From positions 68,667,910 to 68,731,909 of the forward strand of contig NC_133395.1 in assembly GCF_047511655.1 (NCBI RefSeq): 64,000 nucleotides of DNA. The letters run 5' to 3'. The translations under genes were made by a program, and so were the position numbers. The stretch is from Castor canadensis. Its lineage: Eukaryota; Chordata; Mammalia; Rodentia; Castoridae. Every line of letters starts with the position of its first letter. Position 1 is the stretch's first letter. Below the pieces are notes generated by a model. That model made no database searches, was not told the DNA's origin, and saw only the letters and a list, made by a program, of their open reading frames with translations. Below are positions 61,633-64,000 of the stretch, piece by piece.

Positions 61633-64000
61633 TGATATCTTGATCTATATCTTCACAGTGTTATTCTCTAGTAGTTTCATATATTCCTATTTTACATTAA
61701 AGTCTTTGCTCCAATTTGAATTGGTTTTTGTACCAATTCAAAGTGTGAGTTTTAGTCTTCTCGGTGTGACTATCTGGTTTTCCCCTTGTTGAAGAGACTA
61801 TCTTTTCGGTAACATATATTTTTGACACCATTGTTGAGATTAGATGGCAGTAGTTGTGGTGGCTTTTTTTCCCAGGTTCTTTTTCTGTATTCTGTTTCAT
61901 TTGTCTGCATGTCGGTTTTTGTGCTAGTACCACACTGGTTCTGTTACTATGGCTTTGTAGAATAATTTGAAATCAAGTACTATGATAGCTCTGGCATTAC
62001 TCTTTTGCTCAGGATTCCTTTGGTTTTATTTAGGGTTTATGTGCTTCAATATGAATTGTGGAATTGTTTTTTATTCTAGTTCTTCAAAGAATGTGATTGA
62101 ACTTTTGATGGGGATTATATTGAATCTGTAGATTGATTTGGGTAATACAGCCATTTTCGTAATATGCCAATCCACCAACATGGGTGATCTTTCCATATTT
62201 TAGTGTCTTCTTCAATTTTATTCTTCAGTCATTTATGGTTTTCATTGTAAAGGTCTTTTATCTCCTTGTTTAGATTTATTCTTATGCATTATTTAGAGGC
62301 TATTTTGAATGGGATTGTTTTTCTGGTTTCTTTCTCAGCATGTTCATTATTGGTGGATAGAAAAAATACTGATTTTTTAATGTTGATTTTGTGTCCTGAT
62401 ATTTTGCTAAAAGCGTTTATCAAATCTAAGAATTACCTGGTAGAGTCTTAACTATACAATCATACAATCTGTAAGTAGGGATAACTTGATTTCTTTCTCT
62501 CGTATTTGTATCCCTTTTGTTTCTTTTACTTATCTCATTGCTCTGGCTAAGAACTCAAACACTATATTGAATCTGAGAGACACCCTTGTCTCATTTCTGA
62601 TTTTAGAGGAAATACCTTCAGTTTTTACCCATTTGATATAACGTTAGCTATCAGTTTGTTATATATATCCTTTATTACATTGAGGTTGATCTTTCTATTT
62701 CTAATTTTTTCAGAACTTTTATTGTGAAAGTATGTTGAATTTTGTCAAAGCCCTTTTTGCATCTATTGAGATGATCATATGATTTTTGTCCTTGATTCTA
62801 TTTATGTGCTGCATTAAACTTATTAATTTGCATATGATAAACCATCATTATATTCCCTGGAACAAAATCAACTTGATTATGGTATATGATCTTTTTAATG
62901 TGTTGTTGAATTTGGTTTGCAAGTATTTTATTGAGGATTTTTACATCAATGGTCATCAAGGAGATTAGTTTATAGTCTTTTTTGTGGTTGTATCCTTATC
63001 TAATTTTGGTACTACTGGTTTTATAGAATCATTCTGGAAGTGTTCCTTTCCTTTCTACTTCATTGAGTAGTTTGTGAGAATCATTAATGTGAGTTCTTTA
63101 AAAGTCTGGTAGAATTCAGCAGGGAATCAATCCTACCCTGGACTTCTATTTTTTGGGAGCCTCTTCATTACTGCTTCAATCTCATTGCTTGCTATAAATA
63201 TGTTTAGATTGTCTATATACTCTTGAGTCAATAAATGACCAAGTAATAAATTTTTAGAAATTTATTCATTTATTCTTAAATTTCCAATTTATTGGATATA
63301 AGTTTTCAAAATAATACCAATGATCCTTTGGATTATGTGATATCTATTGTAATAGTCTTTTCATCTCTAATTTTATTAATTTGAGCTTTTTCTCTTTTTT
63401 TTTTAGTTACTTAGGTAACTAAAAATTTTGTTTCTTTTTCAAGAATCAACCATTTGTTTCATTGATCATTTGTATTATTATTTTAGTCTCATTTTCATTA
63501 ATTTCTTCCTAGATATTTATTATTTTTTCCTGTCTGTTTGGGGTTTCACTTGTTCTTGTTTTTCTAAGTTCTGAAGGTGAATCACTAGATTATTTATTTG
63601 ATATTTCTTTCATTTTTTTAAAAATAATAACACCCATAATGATAAATTTTCTCCTCAGAACTTCATTTTCTGTATCCCAAAAGTTCTAGTAAATTGTGCT
63701 TTTATTTTCATTTGATTTTAGGAATTTTAAAAACCTCTCCTCCAATTTCTTCAAAGATGCACTGATCATTGAAAAGTTTATTGTTCATTCTCCATGAGTT
63801 TTTATAGTTTCTGTAGTTCCTCTTGCTATTGATGTCTAGTTTTGTTTCATTAAGATCTTATAAGATATAAGAAATTATTCTAATATTTTATATTTCTTAG
63901 AACTTACTATATGGCCTAAAATGCATTCTAGTTTGGAGAAAGTTCCATGGACTGCAAGAAGAATGTGTTTTCCATAGCTATTGGGTGGAATATTCTATAG
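61633..64000 (-). mobile_element. Older LINE-1, antisense, right part, runs off the window
   Basis: Continues the element at 52771-54543: ttctctagtagtttcatata directly extends the sequence left of the insertion. It then parallels the young L1 ORF2 in order: gtactatgatagctctggca at 61977 against 56240, ttgaggatttttacatcaatg at 62932 against 57228, and gaattcagcagggaatcaat at 63112 against 57413. Identity to the young copy is far lower and no frame is open. The remaining 5' part lies outside the window. Confidence 0.88.

Noticed and set aside
60826..61643. 145-, 239- and 151-codon plus-strand ORFs
   Set aside because: They lie antisense to the GC-rich L1 5' UTR and change frame between tandem units; no domain.

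Overview
The window is mammalian nuclear DNA from a rodent. It has spliced genes with GT-AG junctions, long introns, B1/7SL-like and tRNA-derived SINEs, dimeric 7SL-plus-tRNA SINEs, MIR, MaLR-type LTRs and rodent-style LINE-1. The right-half consensus of the dimeric SINEs (ggctggtggagtggctcaag-type) suggests a castorimorph such as a beaver. That species call is inference only.

Two protein-coding genes are present and they face each other. SMAD9 is on the + strand: its penultimate coding exon is at 7602-7858 and its terminal coding exon at 11793-11936, and the earlier exons lie left of the window. RFXAP is on the - strand: exon 1 at 35986-36546, exon 2 at 29115-29222, exon 3 at 27702-27812, with a CpG-rich promoter up to about 36.83 kb. 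The convergent SMAD9/RFXAP pair matches the order at human 13q13, which supports both identifications. The genes are functionally separate. SMAD9 is a BMP-pathway transcription factor and RFXAP is a subunit of the RFX complex that drives MHC class II genes.

Layout: 1-7.6 kb is a SMAD9 intron with repeats. 7.6-15.3 kb holds the SMAD9 end and a long 3' UTR. 15.5-26.6 kb is intergenic and contains a LINE-1 3' end, a tail-less 7SK retropseudogene and an AT-rich stretch without visible repeats. 26.6-36.8 kb is RFXAP. 36.8-64 kb is intergenic and dominated by LTR fragments and LINE-1. A near full-length L1 (54544-61632, - strand) sits inside an older L1 on the same strand that runs off the right edge.

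Most notable points: (1) the codon aligned with the human RFXAP start is ACG, with no upstream in-frame ATG before a stop; (2) a perfect 30-bp tandem duplication copies the SMAD9 splice donor, so the second donor would add 10 in-frame residues to the receptor-contacting L3 loop; (3) the 7SK copy has a 20-bp target-site duplication and no poly(A); (4) the full-length L1 has monomer-like tandem repeats in its 5' UTR and a single nonsense codon in ORF1. I found no sign of a wholly new gene system, and no CRISPR or prokaryotic operon structure.
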